Shown: piece by piece, positions 23,880 through 33,423 of the stretch
Layout of the letters: the number at the start of each line of letters is the position of its first letter
Numbering within the stretch: position 1 is the stretch's first letter
Assembly (NCBI RefSeq): GCF_015752045.1
Contig: NZ_JADOUS010000007.1
Span: 180,110-244,109, forward strand
Source: Arthrobacter_D sp015752045
GTDB taxonomy: Bacteria > Actinomycetota > Actinomycetes > Actinomycetales > Micrococcaceae
Direction: 5' to 3'
Length of the DNA: 64,000 nt
Position numbers and translations under genes: made by a program
Notes under the pieces: model-generated
What the model was told of the DNA's origin: nothing
The model's input: only the letters and a program-made list of their open reading frames with translations
The model's database searches: none

Positions 23880-26800
23880 CCGAGGGCGTCCTCCCGCTCG
23901 GCCGCCATGCGCTGGCTGATGACCGTGGACACGCCGTCGCCGCGCATCGTCACACCGTAGAGGGCGTCGGCGACCTCCATGGTGCGTTTCTGGTGGGTGA
24001 CGATGATCAGCTGGCTGGACTTCCGCAGTTCCTGGAAGATCGTGATCAGCCGCCCGAGGTTGGTGTCGTCGAGGGCGGCCTCCACCTCGTCCATCACGTA
24101 GAAGGGCGAGGGACGCGCCTTGAAGATCGCGACCAGCAGCGCGACGGCGGTCAGCGACCGTTCACCGCCGGAGAGCAGTGACAGCCGCTTGATCCGCTTG
24201 CCGGCGGGCCTGGCCTCGACCTCGATCCCGGTGGCGAGCATGTCCGCCGGGTCCGTGAGCACCAGCCTGCCCTCGCCGCCCGGGAAGAGGGTCGCGAAGA
24301 CGCGCTCGAACTGGTCGGCGGTGTCCCGGTACGCAGCCGTGAAGACCTGCTCCACCCGCTCGTCGACCTCCCGGATGATGTCCAGCAGGTCCTTGCGCGT
24401 CGCCTTGAGGTCGGCGAGCTGCGTGCTCAGGAACTGGTGCCGCTCCTCGAGCGCCGCGAACTCCTCGAGGGCGAGGGGGTTCACCCTGCCGAGTGCGGCG
24501 AGGTCCCGTTCGGCGCGCTTCAGCCTCTTCTCCTGCTCCTCCCGCACGAACGGGACGCCCTGCGGCAGCGGCGTGCCGTCGTCGTCGACCGGCGCGCGCA
24601 GCGCCGCCCACTTGTCCTCCGTCACCACGTCCCCGGGCACGGGCAGGTGCGGACCGAACTCGTCCACGAGGTGGTCCGGTGTGAGGCCGAGGTCCTCGAT
24701 GGAGCGGTTCTCGAGCGCCTCGATCCTGAGGCGCTGCTGCGTGCGCGCGAGCTCGTCCCGATGCACAGAGTCCGTGAGCCGTGCCAGTTCGACGCCGAGG
24801 GCCGCGGTGGACGCCCGGACCTCCTGCAGCTCCCTGTCCTGCTGCTCGCGCAACTGTTCGGCGGCGTCGCGCTGGTCCGCCGCGACGGCCACGGACTGCG
24901 CGGCCTGCTGCTCCGCGCGGCGCGCTGCCGCGGCGACCGCCGCAGCCCTGACGGCCTGGACCTGACGGATCCTCGCCTTCTCCGCCGCCTGCTCGCGTGC
25001 GCGGCGTTCGGACTGCGCGGCGCGTTCGAGCGCTGCGGCCCGGTTCCCGAGCGCGGCGAGCTGCTCCTCGCGGCTGCGCAGAGCGAGGCGGGCCTCCAGT
25101 TCGGCCTGACGCGACTCCACCGCGGCGCGCCGCAGGGCGTCGCGGTGCTCGCTCGAGGGCTCGGCCTCCTCGGGCTGCTCCTGAAGGTCCGTCAACCGCT
25201 GGACGGCCTCCTGCAGCCGGGTCTCCTCCTGCGCGAGATTGGCCTCGGCGGCATGCACCAGGACCGTCAGCCGCTCGGCCTCCCCGCCCGCGGACCTCGA
25301 CTCAGCGTGGAGCCGGCCGAGCTTCTCGGCGACCGCGGCCATCCGGGCATCGGATTCGTGCAGGCGTGCGAGCGCGGCGTCGACGCGGTGCTGCGCCGCC
25401 TGCCGGCCGGACCGTGCCGCGGCCAGGCTGAACCTGAGGCGTTCCGCAGCGGCGACGGTGCGGGCCAGCTTCTCCTCCGTGCCCTCGGCGGCGGCCCGCA
25501 GTTCGAGGGAGCCTGCCGCACCCGGTGCGCCGCCCCGCGCCGTATGGCGGGACACGACATCGCCGTCGTGCGTGACCGCCAGGGGCGCAGTCCCGTCCTC
25601 CACGGCGCGGCGCGCCGCCTCGAGGTCCGCGACCACCACGACGCCGTCGAGCAGCGCGGCCACGGCAGGCTGCAGGGCAGGCGGAGCGGTCACGACGGTC
25701 AGCGCGGGGACGACGGCGGCGGAGAGCTCCGGCCCCGCGTCCGGCCTCGACGGCCGGCTGGTCGCCCCGGGTCCGGAGGCGACGACGAGCGAGACCTGCC
25801 CGGCGTCGTCGTGCTTCATGAGGTCGATCGCCCGCGCTGCCACGGCGATGCTCCGGACGGCGACGGCGTCGGCGGAGCCCGCGAGCGCGGCGACGATTGC
25901 CTTCTCGAAACCGGGGGCAACGTGCAGGAGCTGGGCGAGCGGCTCCAGCACGCCGTCGAGCCCGGCGGCGAGGAGGGCCGCGGAGCCGTCGCGCTGCTGC
26001 AGGCCCTCACGCTGCGCCTCGAGCCGCGCGGCCAGGGCACCGCGCTCACGTTCCGTGGCGCGCTCCTGCTCCACGAGGGCGGCCACGTCCTGGGTGAGGG
26101 ACCGGAGGACGTCCGACGCCGCCTCGTGATCGGCGTCGAGGCCCTCCTCGCCCTCCTCGTCCCCGGCGACCCGGCCTTCGAGCGCCTGGAAGTCGTGCTC
26201 GGCCGTCCGACGTCGTTCCTCGGCCGCGGTGATGGACGTGCGCAGGCGCCCGAGCTCGGCGACCGCGGACTCGACGCGCGAACGTGCCGCACCCACGGCT
26301 CCCGCGAGCCGCGCATCGCCCTCGCGCCGGTCCGCGGCGGCCCGCAGGAGGCGCGCGAGCCTCGCATCCTCGGCCGTCGAGGCCTCTTCCGCGGTGCGCC
26401 GGGCGGTGAGGGTCTCCTCGAGGGCACGGCCGAGGACCGCCACTTCCTCCGCCAGGCCGGCGACCTCCGCCCGCACGCGCCCGGCCTGCCGGTCGAGGTG
26501 GTCGGGGTCGCGTCCCTGGTCCGGTTCCGACGCCTGTCCGAGGAGGTGTCCGCGGTCCTCGGCGCGCGTTGCGAGGGCGGCGAGCTTCTCCCGGGCGCTG
26601 GAGAGCGCGTACCAGGCCTCACGTGTCCGGTTGAGCGCCGGGACGGAGGCCGCTGCGGCCCGCTCGAGGTCCGCCTGCCGCTCCCGGCGGGCGCCGAGCA
26701 GCGTCTCGATCTCGTCGCGGCGTTCCTGCAGGGCGGCCTCGGCCGCGGTGTCCCGCTCGAATCCGGCGCGCAGGGTGACGAGCTCGGCGGCGAGCAGGCG

Positions 26801-27481
26801 CGACCTCGCGTCACGCACCGCGAACTGGACCTGCTGGGCGCGCCGGGCCACCTCGGCCTGCTTCCCGAGCGGCGTGAGCTGCCGGCGCAGCTCCCCCGTT
26901 AGGTCGGACAGCCGTGCGAGGTTCGTCTGCATCGCGTCGAGCTTCCGCACGGTCTTCTCGCGCCGGCGACGGTGCTTGAGGATCCCCGCGGCCTCCTCGA
27001 TGAAGCCCCGGCGTTCCTCGGGGGTGGCGTGCAGCACCTTGTCGAGCTGCCCCTGGCCGATGATGACGTGCATCTCACGGCCGAGCCCGGAGTCGGAAAG
27101 GAGTTCCTGGATGTCGAGGAGTCGGCAGTTCTTGCCGTTGATGGCGTACTCGGACCCGCCCGACCGGAAGAGCGTGCGGGAGATCGTCACCTCGGAGAAC
27201 TCGATGGGCAGGGCGCCGTCGGTGTTGTCGATGGTGAGGGATACGTGGGCCCGCCCGAGCGGCGCGCGGCCGGACGTCCCGGCGAAGATGACGTCCTCCA
27301 TCCTGCCGCCGCGGAGCGTCTTGGCCCCCTGCTCCCCCATGACCCAGGCGAGCGCGTCGACGACGTTGGACTTGCCGGACCCGTTGGGGCCGACGACGGC
27401 GGTCACGCCGGGCTCGAAGTCGAAGGTGGTTGCCGAGGCGAAAGACTTGAACCCTCGCACGGTTAGACTCTTCAGATGCAC
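23876..27481 (-). CDS. smc: chromosome segregation protein SMC
   Basis: Condensin ATPase that organises and resolves sister chromosomes with ScpA and ScpB. The 1201-residue protein has the N-terminal Walker A VVGPNGSGKSNVVDAL, the Q-loop IIGQGQLDKVLHATPEERRG, a long first coiled coil (about 170-500), the hinge (about 500-650), a second coiled coil, then the C-terminal signature LSGGERSLTAVALL and Walker B FYVMDEVEAALDD. The Ala/Glu/Arg-rich coils are typical of high-GC genomes. The start is GTG (MHLKSLTVRGFKSFASAT). In most actinobacteria smc follows mutM directly; here 6.2 kb containing the ole and NlpC/P60 genes separates them. Confidence 0.96.
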   Translation of the reverse strand: MHLKSLTVRGFKSFASATTFDFEPGVTAVVGPNGSGKSNVVDALAWVMGEQGAKTLRGGRMEDVIFAGTSGRAPLGRAHVSLTIDNTDGALPIEFSEVTISRTLFRSGGSEYAINGKNCRLLDIQELLSDSGLGREMHVIIGQGQLDKVLHATPEERRGFIEEAAGILKHRRRREKTVRKLDAMQTNLARLSDLTGELRRQLTPLGKQAEVARRAQQVQFAVRDARSRLLAAELVTLRAGFERDTAAEAALQERRDEIETLLGARRERQADLERAAAASVPALNRTREAWYALSSAREKLAALATRAEDRGHLLGQASEPDQGRDPDHLDRQAGRVRAEVAGLAEEVAVLGRALEETLTARRTAEEASTAEDARLARLLRAAADRREGDARLAGAVGAARSRVESAVAELGRLRTSITAAEERRRTAEHDFQALEGRVAGDEEGEEGLDADHEAASDVLRSLTQDVAALVEQERATERERGALAARLEAQREGLQQRDGSAALLAAGLDGVLEPLAQLLHVAPGFEKAIVAALAGSADAVAVRSIAVAARAIDLMKHDDAGQVSLVVASGPGATSRPSRPDAGPELSAAVVPALTVVTAPPALQPAVAALLDGVVVVADLEAARRAVEDGTAPLAVTHDGDVVSRHTARGGAPGAAGSLELRAAAEGTEEKLARTVAAAERLRFSLAAARSGRQAAQHRVDAALARLHESDARMAAVAEKLGRLHAESRSAGGEAERLTVLVHAAEANLAQEETRLQEAVQRLTDLQEQPEEAEPSSEHRDALRRAAVESRQAELEARLALRSREEQLAALGNRAAALERAAQSERRAREQAAEKARIRQVQAVRAAAVAAAARRAEQQAAQSVAVAADQRDAAEQLREQQDRELQEVRASTAALGVELARLTDSVHRDELARTQQRLRIEALENRSIEDLGLTPDHLVDEFGPHLPVPGDVVTEDKWAALRAPVDDDGTPLPQGVPFVREEQEKRLKRAERDLAALGRVNPLALEEFAALEERHQFLSTQLADLKATRKDLLDIIREVDERVEQVFTAAYRDTADQFERVFATLFPGGEGRLVLTDPADMLATGIEVEARPAGKRIKRLSLLSGGERSLTAVALLVAIFKARPSPFYVMDEVEAALDDTNLGRLITIFQELRKSSQLIIVTHQKRTMEVADALYGVTMRGDGVSTVISQRMAAEREDALG

Positions 27482-27713
27482 GGTGGCAGGCTCTCCAGAT
27501 GGGGTAGGACCTCCCTAATCTACCGGAGTCCACCGACGGCACCGGGTAGCGGGTAGCCAGGACGGCGGTCCCCGACGCTTCCGGAGTGACCGCCGATGCA
27601 TTACCAAGTAGGCTTACGAAAGTTTCAGCAGTATCCGAAGGCGTCCAGGCCGACCCACTCGTGGGTACCTTCCCGGCCACAGACCGGCGCTATCAGTTGA
27701 CGAGGCAGGAAAT

Positions 27714-28739
27714 TTGACCGGTAACGCGACCTTCCGACATGACAACACGGCTTTGCTCGCCGTCACGAGTGTGGAGGCGCCGGTAGTCGTCAGTTCCGCA
27801 GAGTTCGACGAACGGCTTGCCCCCAGCCTCAAGAGACTGCGCCTCTCCAAGCGGCTCCTCGAGCGCGTCGCAGGAGTCACCGAGCGCAGGTGGTGGTCCC
27901 CCGGCTCCGACTTCGACGACGCCGCGATCGAGGCCGGCGCCAAGGCGATGGCCGAGGCGGGCATCGAGCCGGGTGAGGTGGGCCTCCTGATCAACACCTC
28001 GGTGACGCGACGCAACCTCGAACCGTCGGTCGCCGTGAAGATCCACCACTCGCTCGGCCTCCCCTCCTCGGCCATGAACTTCGACCTGGCGAACGCCTGC
28101 CTCGGCTTCGTGAACGGCATGACCCTCGCCGCGAACATGATCGATTCGGGGCAGATCAAGTACGCGCTGATCGTCGCCGGTGAGGACGCCCAGAAGACCC
28201 AGGAAGCCACGTTCCGGCGGCTCAACCGGGAGGATTCGACGCGCCAGGACTTCCTGAGCGAATTCGCGACCCTCACGCTCGGTTCGGGGGCGGCCGCCGC
28301 CGTGCTCGGCCCCGCGGACCTCCACCCGGGCTCGCACCGCATCCTCGGCGGGGTGTCCCGCGCCGGGACCGAGCACCACGAACTCTGCGTCGGCGGGATC
28401 GACGGCATGTACACGGACACCAAGGGCCTGCTCGACGGCGGCCTGGAACTCGTCGTCACCGCGTGGCACGAGGCGCAGGCGGACGGCTGGGCCTGGGACT
28501 CCATGGACCGCTACGTCACCCACCAGGTCTCCAACTCCTACACGAACGCGATCATCAAGGCCGTCGACCTCGAGCGCGACCGGGTCCCCATCACCTTCCC
28601 CCACTGGGGCAACGTAGGGCCCGCATCCCTGCCCATGACCCTCGCCCAGGAGGGCGCTTCCCTGAGGTCCGGGGACCGTGTCCTGTGCCTCGGCGTCGGG
28701 TCCGGCCTCAACACCTCGATGATGGAGATTGCGTGGTAG
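27714..28739 (+). CDS. oleA: OleA, acyl-CoA head-to-head (Claisen) condensing thiolase
   Basis: OleA joins two long-chain acyl-CoAs into a 2-alkyl-3-ketoacid, the first step of long-chain olefin synthesis. The 341-residue thiolase-fold protein has the nucleophile Cys129 in LANACLGFVNG, the OleA-specific glutamate in RRNLEPSVAV (Glu103), His in RYVTHQVSNSY and Asn in PHWGNVGPAS. It starts at TTG 27714, right after AGGAAAT. No in-frame ATG exists near the conserved GNATFRHDNTALL start, which supports the TTG. It is the first gene of oleA-oleBC-oleD and overlaps the next by 7 nt. It is divergent from smc, with a shared 232-nt promoter region. Confidence 0.92.
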   Translation: MTGNATFRHDNTALLAVTSVEAPVVVSSAEFDERLAPSLKRLRLSKRLLERVAGVTERRWWSPGSDFDDAAIEAGAKAMAEAGIEPGEVGLLINTSVTRRNLEPSVAVKIHHSLGLPSSAMNFDLANACLGFVNGMTLAANMIDSGQIKYALIVAGEDAQKTQEATFRRLNREDSTRQDFLSEFATLTLGSGAAAAVLGPADLHPGSHRILGGVSRAGTEHHELCVGGIDGMYTDTKGLLDGGLELVVTAWHEAQADGWAWDSMDRYVTHQVSNSYTNAIIKAVDLERDRVPITFPHWGNVGPASLPMTLAQEGASLRSGDRVLCLGVGSGLNTSMMEIAW

Positions 28740-31369
28740 CACTCCCCGGCGTCGACCCCTCCTGGTCGACGTATCTCGACGTGCCCTCGACCAGCGGGGC
28801 GGACCGCCCCGGCACCACCCACCGCTGGCACTACCTCGACAACGGCGCCGACCTCGCGGGCGGCACGATCCGGGGCACGCTGCTCTGCGTGCACGGCAAC
28901 CCCACCTGGTCCTACCTCTGGAGGACCTACCTCGCCGCCGGTCGCGCAGCGGGCTGGCACGTCATCGCCGTGGACCAGCTCGAGATGGGCTACTCCGAGC
29001 GGACGGGCGTGTTCCGGCGGCTGGACGACCGCATCACCGACCTCGAGGACTTCGTCTCGGCCGTCGGGCTCACCGGCCCCGTGGTCACCGTGGGCCACGA
29101 CTGGGGCGGCGTCGTCAGCCTCGGCTACGCCGACCGGAACCGGGAGGACCTGGCCGCGGCCATCCTCACCAACACCGCCATCCACCAGGACCCGGACCGG
29201 CCCATCCCGGCGCCGCTCAGGCTCGCCCTCGCCCCGGGCGTCCACGGCCTCGGCACCCGGACCACGAGCGCGTTCCTCGACGTGACGCTGGCCCTCGCCC
29301 GGCCCGCCCTCGCCCCCGACGTGCGCCGCGCCTTCCGTGACCCGTACCGCACGGCCGCCGATCGCCAGGGCATCACGCACTTCGTGTCGGATATCCCCGC
29401 GGATCCCTCGCACCCCAGCTACGCGGCCCTGACCAGGACCGCCGAGGGCATCCGCAGCCTCGGCGTCCCCGTCCTCATGATGTGGGGGCCGCACGACCCG
29501 ATCTTCTCGGACCCCTACCTGGAGGACCTCGCACGGCGCCTCCCCCACGCCGACGTCCACCGCTTCGAGCGTGCGAGCCACCTCGTGCAGGAGGACGCCG
29601 ACACGGCGTCGACGGCCATGCAGTGGCTGGCCGGACGATCGGTCGGACACCCCGCAGCCGACAGCGGAGTCCCGACCCGCGACGACGTCCCGGCCCCCGA
29701 CAGGGCGCCGCATGTCCCGCTCGGCCGGCGACTCACCGAGCTGGCCGCCGGACCGGACGCCGCGCGGACCGCTGTCGCGGAGATGAAGCCCTCCGGCCCG
29801 GCGCGGACCCTCTCCTGGCAGGAACTCGCCGACGACGTCGCCGCCGTCGCCGCCGGACTGACCGCGCTCGGCTACGGTCCCGGCAGCCGGGTGAGCCTCC
29901 TCGTCCCGCCCGGCGTGGACCTGACCGTGCTCATCTACGCGTGCCTGCGCATCGGCGCCGTGATCGTCGTGGCCGACGCCGGCCTCGGCGCCCGCGGCCT
30001 CAGCCGTGCCGTGAAGGGGTCGGCGCCCGACGTCGTCATCGGCATCGAGCGCGCCCTCGTCGCGGCCCGCGCCTTCGGGTGGCCCGGGCGGCGGATCAGC
30101 GCTGCTCCCCTGCCCCCGGCAATGCGCCGGGCGCTGCGCGTGGAAGCCTCGCTCAACGACCTGCGCGCCGCACCGCCCGGACCCGCCCCCGAAACGCCCG
30201 ACGCCGACGCCGACGCCGCCATCCTCTTCACCTCCGGCTCCACGGGCCCGGCGAAGGGCGTGGTCTACACGCACCGGCAGCTCTCCGCCATGCGGGACGC
30301 CGTCGCCGCCACCCTGGGCCTGGGCGAGGGAGCCTCGCTCGTCGCGGGCTTCGCGCCCTTCGCGCTGCTGGGACCCGCACTCGGCGCGACGTCGGTCACC
30401 CCGGCCATGGATGTCACGGCCCCACGGACCCTGACCGCGCAGGCGCTGGCCGACGCCGCGGACGCGATCGACGCGACGGTCGTCTTCGCGTCCCCGGCCG
30501 CCCTGCGCAACGTCCTCGCCACCGCCGACGCGCTGACGGACGAGGGCAGGACGGCCCTGGGGCGGATCTCGCTGCTGCTCTCGGCGGGAGCACCGATCCC
30601 CGTGCCGCTCCTCGAAGCGGTGCAGGACCTCGTGCCGTCCGCCGCCCTGCACACCCCCTACGGCATGACGGAGTCCCTCCTCGTCGCCGACATCGACCTC
30701 GCGGGCATCCGCGCTGCCGCGGCCGCCGCGGAGGACGGTCTCGACGGCGCAGGGGGCGGGGTGTGCGTCGGGCTTCCCGTGCACGGCGCCCGAGTGGCCG
30801 TCAGTCCACTCGACGGCAACGGGTCGGCGACGGGCGAGGCCACGACGGCGCCGGGGCGGACCGGCGAGATCCTCGTCGACGCTCCGCACGTCAAGGACCG
30901 CTATTTCCGGCTGTGGAAGACGCAGCAGGAATCGACACGGACTGCCCCGTGGCACCGCACCGGGGACGTCGGTCACTTCGACGCCGCCGGACGCCTCTGG
31001 GTCGAGGGCCGGCTTGGCCATATCATCACGGCGGCCTCCGGCGTCCTGACGCCCGTCGCCCTCGAACAGTCGCTGGAGACGATCGACGGCGTCCGGCTGG
31101 CAGCCCTCGTCGGGGTCGGTCCCGCAGGTACGCAGGCCGTCGTCGCCGTCATCGAAGCCGACGCCGCGGGGCGCCGCCCGGCCCTGGCCGATGCTCCGCT
31201 GGCGGACGCCGCACGGGCCGCCGCCCGGAGCCACGGCGTCGACCTGGCTGCGGTCATCGCGGTCCCCGCCCTTCCCGTGGACATCCGGCACAACGCGAAG
31301 ATCGACCGCACGCGCATCGCCGAGTGGTGTGCCCGCTTCCTCTCCGGCGCCCGCGCAGGGTCCCTGTGA
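28733..31369 (+). CDS. oleBC: OleBC fusion: beta-lactone decarboxylase plus beta-lactone synthetase
   Basis: This 878-residue fusion performs the last two steps of olefin formation. The N-terminal OleB half (about 1-310) is a haloalkane-dehalogenase-like alpha/beta hydrolase with VHGNPTWSYLW and nucleophile Asp123 in VGHDWGGVVS; it decarboxylates the cis-beta-lactone to the alkene. A linker of about 30 residues follows. The C-terminal OleC half (about 340-878) is an AMP-forming ANL enzyme with ILFTSGSTGPAKGV at residues 497-510 and YGMTES, and it makes the beta-lactone from the beta-hydroxy acid. OleB-OleC fusions are known in Micrococcus and other actinobacteria. It starts at GTG, 7 nt before the end of oleA, and ends in a 4-nt overlap with oleD. 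Confidence 0.92.
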   Translation: MVALPGVDPSWSTYLDVPSTSGADRPGTTHRWHYLDNGADLAGGTIRGTLLCVHGNPTWSYLWRTYLAAGRAAGWHVIAVDQLEMGYSERTGVFRRLDDRITDLEDFVSAVGLTGPVVTVGHDWGGVVSLGYADRNREDLAAAILTNTAIHQDPDRPIPAPLRLALAPGVHGLGTRTTSAFLDVTLALARPALAPDVRRAFRDPYRTAADRQGITHFVSDIPADPSHPSYAALTRTAEGIRSLGVPVLMMWGPHDPIFSDPYLEDLARRLPHADVHRFERASHLVQEDADTASTAMQWLAGRSVGHPAADSGVPTRDDVPAPDRAPHVPLGRRLTELAAGPDAARTAVAEMKPSGPARTLSWQELADDVAAVAAGLTALGYGPGSRVSLLVPPGVDLTVLIYACLRIGAVIVVADAGLGARGLSRAVKGSAPDVVIGIERALVAARAFGWPGRRISAAPLPPAMRRALRVEASLNDLRAAPPGPAPETPDADADAAILFTSGSTGPAKGVVYTHRQLSAMRDAVAATLGLGEGASLVAGFAPFALLGPALGATSVTPAMDVTAPRTLTAQALADAADAIDATVVFASPAALRNVLATADALTDEGRTALGRISLLLSAGAPIPVPLLEAVQDLVPSAALHTPYGMTESLLVADIDLAGIRAAAAAAEDGLDGAGGGVCVGLPVHGARVAVSPLDGNGSATGEATTAPGRTGEILVDAPHVKDRYFRLWKTQQESTRTAPWHRTGDVGHFDAAGRLWVEGRLGHIITAASGVLTPVALEQSLETIDGVRLAALVGVGPAGTQAVVAVIEADAAGRRPALADAPLADAARAAARSHGVDLAAVIAVPALPVDIRHNAKIDRTRIAEWCARFLSGARAGSL

Positions 31370-32331
31370 CCGTCCTCGTCACGGGGGCGAGCGGGATGCT
31401 GGGGCGCGCCGTCGCCGGGCACCTCATCGCAGCCGGTGAGGACGTCCGGTGTCTCCAGCGTCGGCCCTCCACCGTCATCGGCGCGCAGGACGTCCTGGGG
31501 GCCATCACGGATCCGGTGGCCGTCGCCGCCGCGGTGCAGGGCTGCCGCGCCGTGATCCATCTGGCGGCGAAGGTCTCCTTCACCGGCGCCCCTGCCGAGT
31601 TCGACAGCATCAACATCGACGGGACCCGGATCCTGCTGGACGCCGCCCGGGCGGCCGGCGTCACCGACGTCGTGCACGTGTCCTCGCCGTCCGTCGCGCA
31701 CGACGGCTCGTCGCTGGTCGGCGCTCCCGCCGGCCGCGCGGACCCGGCACACGCGCGCGGCGACTACGCCCGCACCAAGGCCGCGGCCGAGCTGCTCGCC
31801 CTGGGCCGTTCGACGCCGGCGTTCCGCGTCGCTGCGGTCCGGCCGCACATCGTGTGGGGGCCCGGCGACACGCAGCTGGTGGAACGCGTGATCGAGCGCG
31901 CGCGCCACGGGCGCCTGCCGCTGCTCGACGGCGGGACCGCACTGATCGACACGACGTACGTGGACAATGCGGCGTCGGCCATCGTCGCGTGCCTGCGGCG
32001 CATGGACGCGGCGCAGGGCCAGGCGCTCGTCGTCACCAATGGCGAGCCCCGCGCGATCGCCGAGCTGCTCGGCGGGATCTGCCGTGCCGGCGGGGTGGAG
32101 CCACCCCGCCGGTCCGTTCCGGGAGCCGTGGCCCGGGGAGCGGGGTCCGTGATCGAGCGCGCGTGGCTCCGCCTCGGCAGGACGGGTGAGCCGCCCATGA
32201 CCCGCTTCCTGGCCGAGCAGCTGTCGACGGCGCACTGGTTCGACCAGCGGCACACGCGCAGCGTGCTCGACTGGCGTCCGTCCGTCAGCGTCGACGAGGG
32301 GCTCGAGCGCCTCGCGGCGTACTACCGCTGA
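31366..32331 (+). CDS. oleD: OleD, NADPH-dependent 2-alkyl-3-ketoacid reductase
   Basis: This 321-residue extended short-chain dehydrogenase has the cofactor loop TGASGMLG (residues 6-13), the YxxxK pair (Tyr134, Lys138 in GDYARTKAAAE) and Ser in HVSSPSVAHD. OleD reduces the OleA product to the beta-hydroxy acid used by OleC. The fold resembles 3-beta-hydroxysteroid dehydrogenases, but the gene context decides the assignment. The GTG start overlaps the oleBC stop (GTGA). It is the last gene of the operon; a bidirectional hairpin at 32486-32518 follows. Confidence 0.9.
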   Translation: MTVLVTGASGMLGRAVAGHLIAAGEDVRCLQRRPSTVIGAQDVLGAITDPVAVAAAVQGCRAVIHLAAKVSFTGAPAEFDSINIDGTRILLDAARAAGVTDVVHVSSPSVAHDGSSLVGAPAGRADPAHARGDYARTKAAAELLALGRSTPAFRVAAVRPHIVWGPGDTQLVERVIERARHGRLPLLDGGTALIDTTYVDNAASAIVACLRRMDAAQGQALVVTNGEPRAIAELLGGICRAGGVEPPRRSVPGAVARGAGSVIERAWLRLGRTGEPPMTRFLAEQLSTAHWFDQRHTRSVLDWRPSVSVDEGLERLAAYYR

Positions 32332-32485
32332 GGCCCGCTTCCGCCTTGCCCTTCCTGCGCCTGATGGTGCAGCTGTGGCGGGTCGTGCCGTCGAACACCC
32401 GCCACATCTGCGCAACGGACGCATTCCGCGCACGCACCCCGGGTGCCGGCCCCCTGCGCCGGCCGCCTGCCCGGCCAAAAACGCA

Positions 32486-32518
32486 GAAGGACGGGATGCG
32501 TGATGCATCCCGTCCTTC
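32486..32518. terminator. bidirectional terminator between oleD and the NlpC/P60 gene
   Basis: GAAGGACGGGATGC (32486-32499), a 5-nt loop and GCATCCCGTCCTTC (32505-32518) form a perfect 14-bp stem. It is preceded by CCAAAAAC on the plus strand, which gives a short U-run for leftward transcripts. It sits in the convergent gap, 154 nt past oleD and 45 nt past the NlpC/P60 stop. Confidence 0.85.
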
Positions 32519-32563
32519 CGACCGTCCTGCTGGTGGCGCCGGCCGTACGGCCGACGGACTCAG

Positions 32564-33400
32564 CTAGCGGGTGTAGTACCCGTCCACCGACATGGCGCTG
32601 ACCGAGTGGACCAGGGTGCCCTGCGAGGCGTTCAGGGCGCTGACCATCTGGCCGTCACCGAGGTAGATACCCACGTGGCTGCCACCGTTCTGGCTCACCA
32701 GGTCACCCGGCTGGGGGTTGCTGGTGGGCGTCAGGGCAGCGAACTGGTCCCAGGTGGTGCGCGGCAGGCTGATGCCGTTCTGGGCGTAGGCCCACTGCAC
32801 GAACGCCGAGCAGTCCCAGGCGCCGAACGCGGTTCCGCCGTACACGTAGCCCGAGCCCACGCCCTGCATCGCCGTTCCGACGATGCCGCCGCCGGCCGCC
32901 GGAGCGACGGACTGGAAGCTGTACGCGGGGGTGGCTGCCGGAGCGGCCGGAGCAGCGGGGGCTGCGACCGGAGCGGGTGCCGCGGCGGGCACTGCGACGA
33001 TCGAGGCCGACTGCGCGGAGTACTGCGCGGGAGCGGCGGAACCGCCGAGGGAGATCGACTGGCCGGGGTAGATGACCGAGGCGTAACCGAGTCCGTTGGC
33101 TGCGAACAGCGCGTCCAGGCCGACGCCGTGCAGTGCCGCGATGGAGCCGAGCGTGTCGCCGGCCTGCACGGTGTAGGTGCCCGCGGCAGCGGTGGAGGCT
33201 GCTGCCGGCTGGGTGGTGATCTCGCCTGCGGCGTTCGCCGGGAGCGATGCGCCGAACATGATCCCTGAAGCGACGGCGACGACGGCGGCAGGCTTGCCGG
33301 CGACGGAGGCGCTTGCGGAGACGGCTCGTGACGCCGTGATGAAGGGGTTGATGCGCGTGGGGACGGCCCGGTGGCGCGCGATATGGCTCTGCTTGGACAT
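32564..33400 (-). CDS. secreted LysM-NlpC/P60 peptidoglycan endopeptidase
   Basis: This 278-residue exported cell-wall hydrolase has a basic N-terminus and hydrophobic stretch that make a signal peptide, likely cut after ANA at about residue 57. A LysM peptidoglycan-binding domain follows (about 74-118), then an Ala/Pro linker (about 135-165) and a C-terminal NlpC/P60 domain (about 170-278). The catalytic residues are Cys197 (WDCSAFVQWAY) and His242 (GGSHVGIYLGDG), with Asn257 as a possible third residue. It should cleave within peptide stems during growth or resuscitation. The ATG follows GGGAAAGG. A c-di-AMP riboswitch lies in its leader. Confidence 0.92.
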   Translation of the reverse strand: MSKQSHIARHRAVPTRINPFITASRAVSASASVAGKPAAVVAVASGIMFGASLPANAAGEITTQPAAASTAAAGTYTVQAGDTLGSIAALHGVGLDALFAANGLGYASVIYPGQSISLGGSAAPAQYSAQSASIVAVPAAAPAPVAAPAAPAAPAATPAYSFQSVAPAAGGGIVGTAMQGVGSGYVYGGTAFGAWDCSAFVQWAYAQNGISLPRTTWDQFAALTPTSNPQPGDLVSQNGGSHVGIYLGDGQMVSALNASQGTLVHSVSAMSVDGYYTR

Positions 33401-33423
33401 GTTGTTGCCTTTCCCAATGCCTG

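Noticed and set aside
24437..26902. 821-codon plus-strand frame opposite smc
   Set aside because: Antisense shadow of the smc coiled-coil region; biased codon positions create long open frames. No ribosome-binding site or motif.
28538..31291. 917-codon minus-strand frame opposite oleBC
   Set aside because: Antisense shadow of a clear OleB-OleC fusion; Gly/Arg/Asp-rich without domains.
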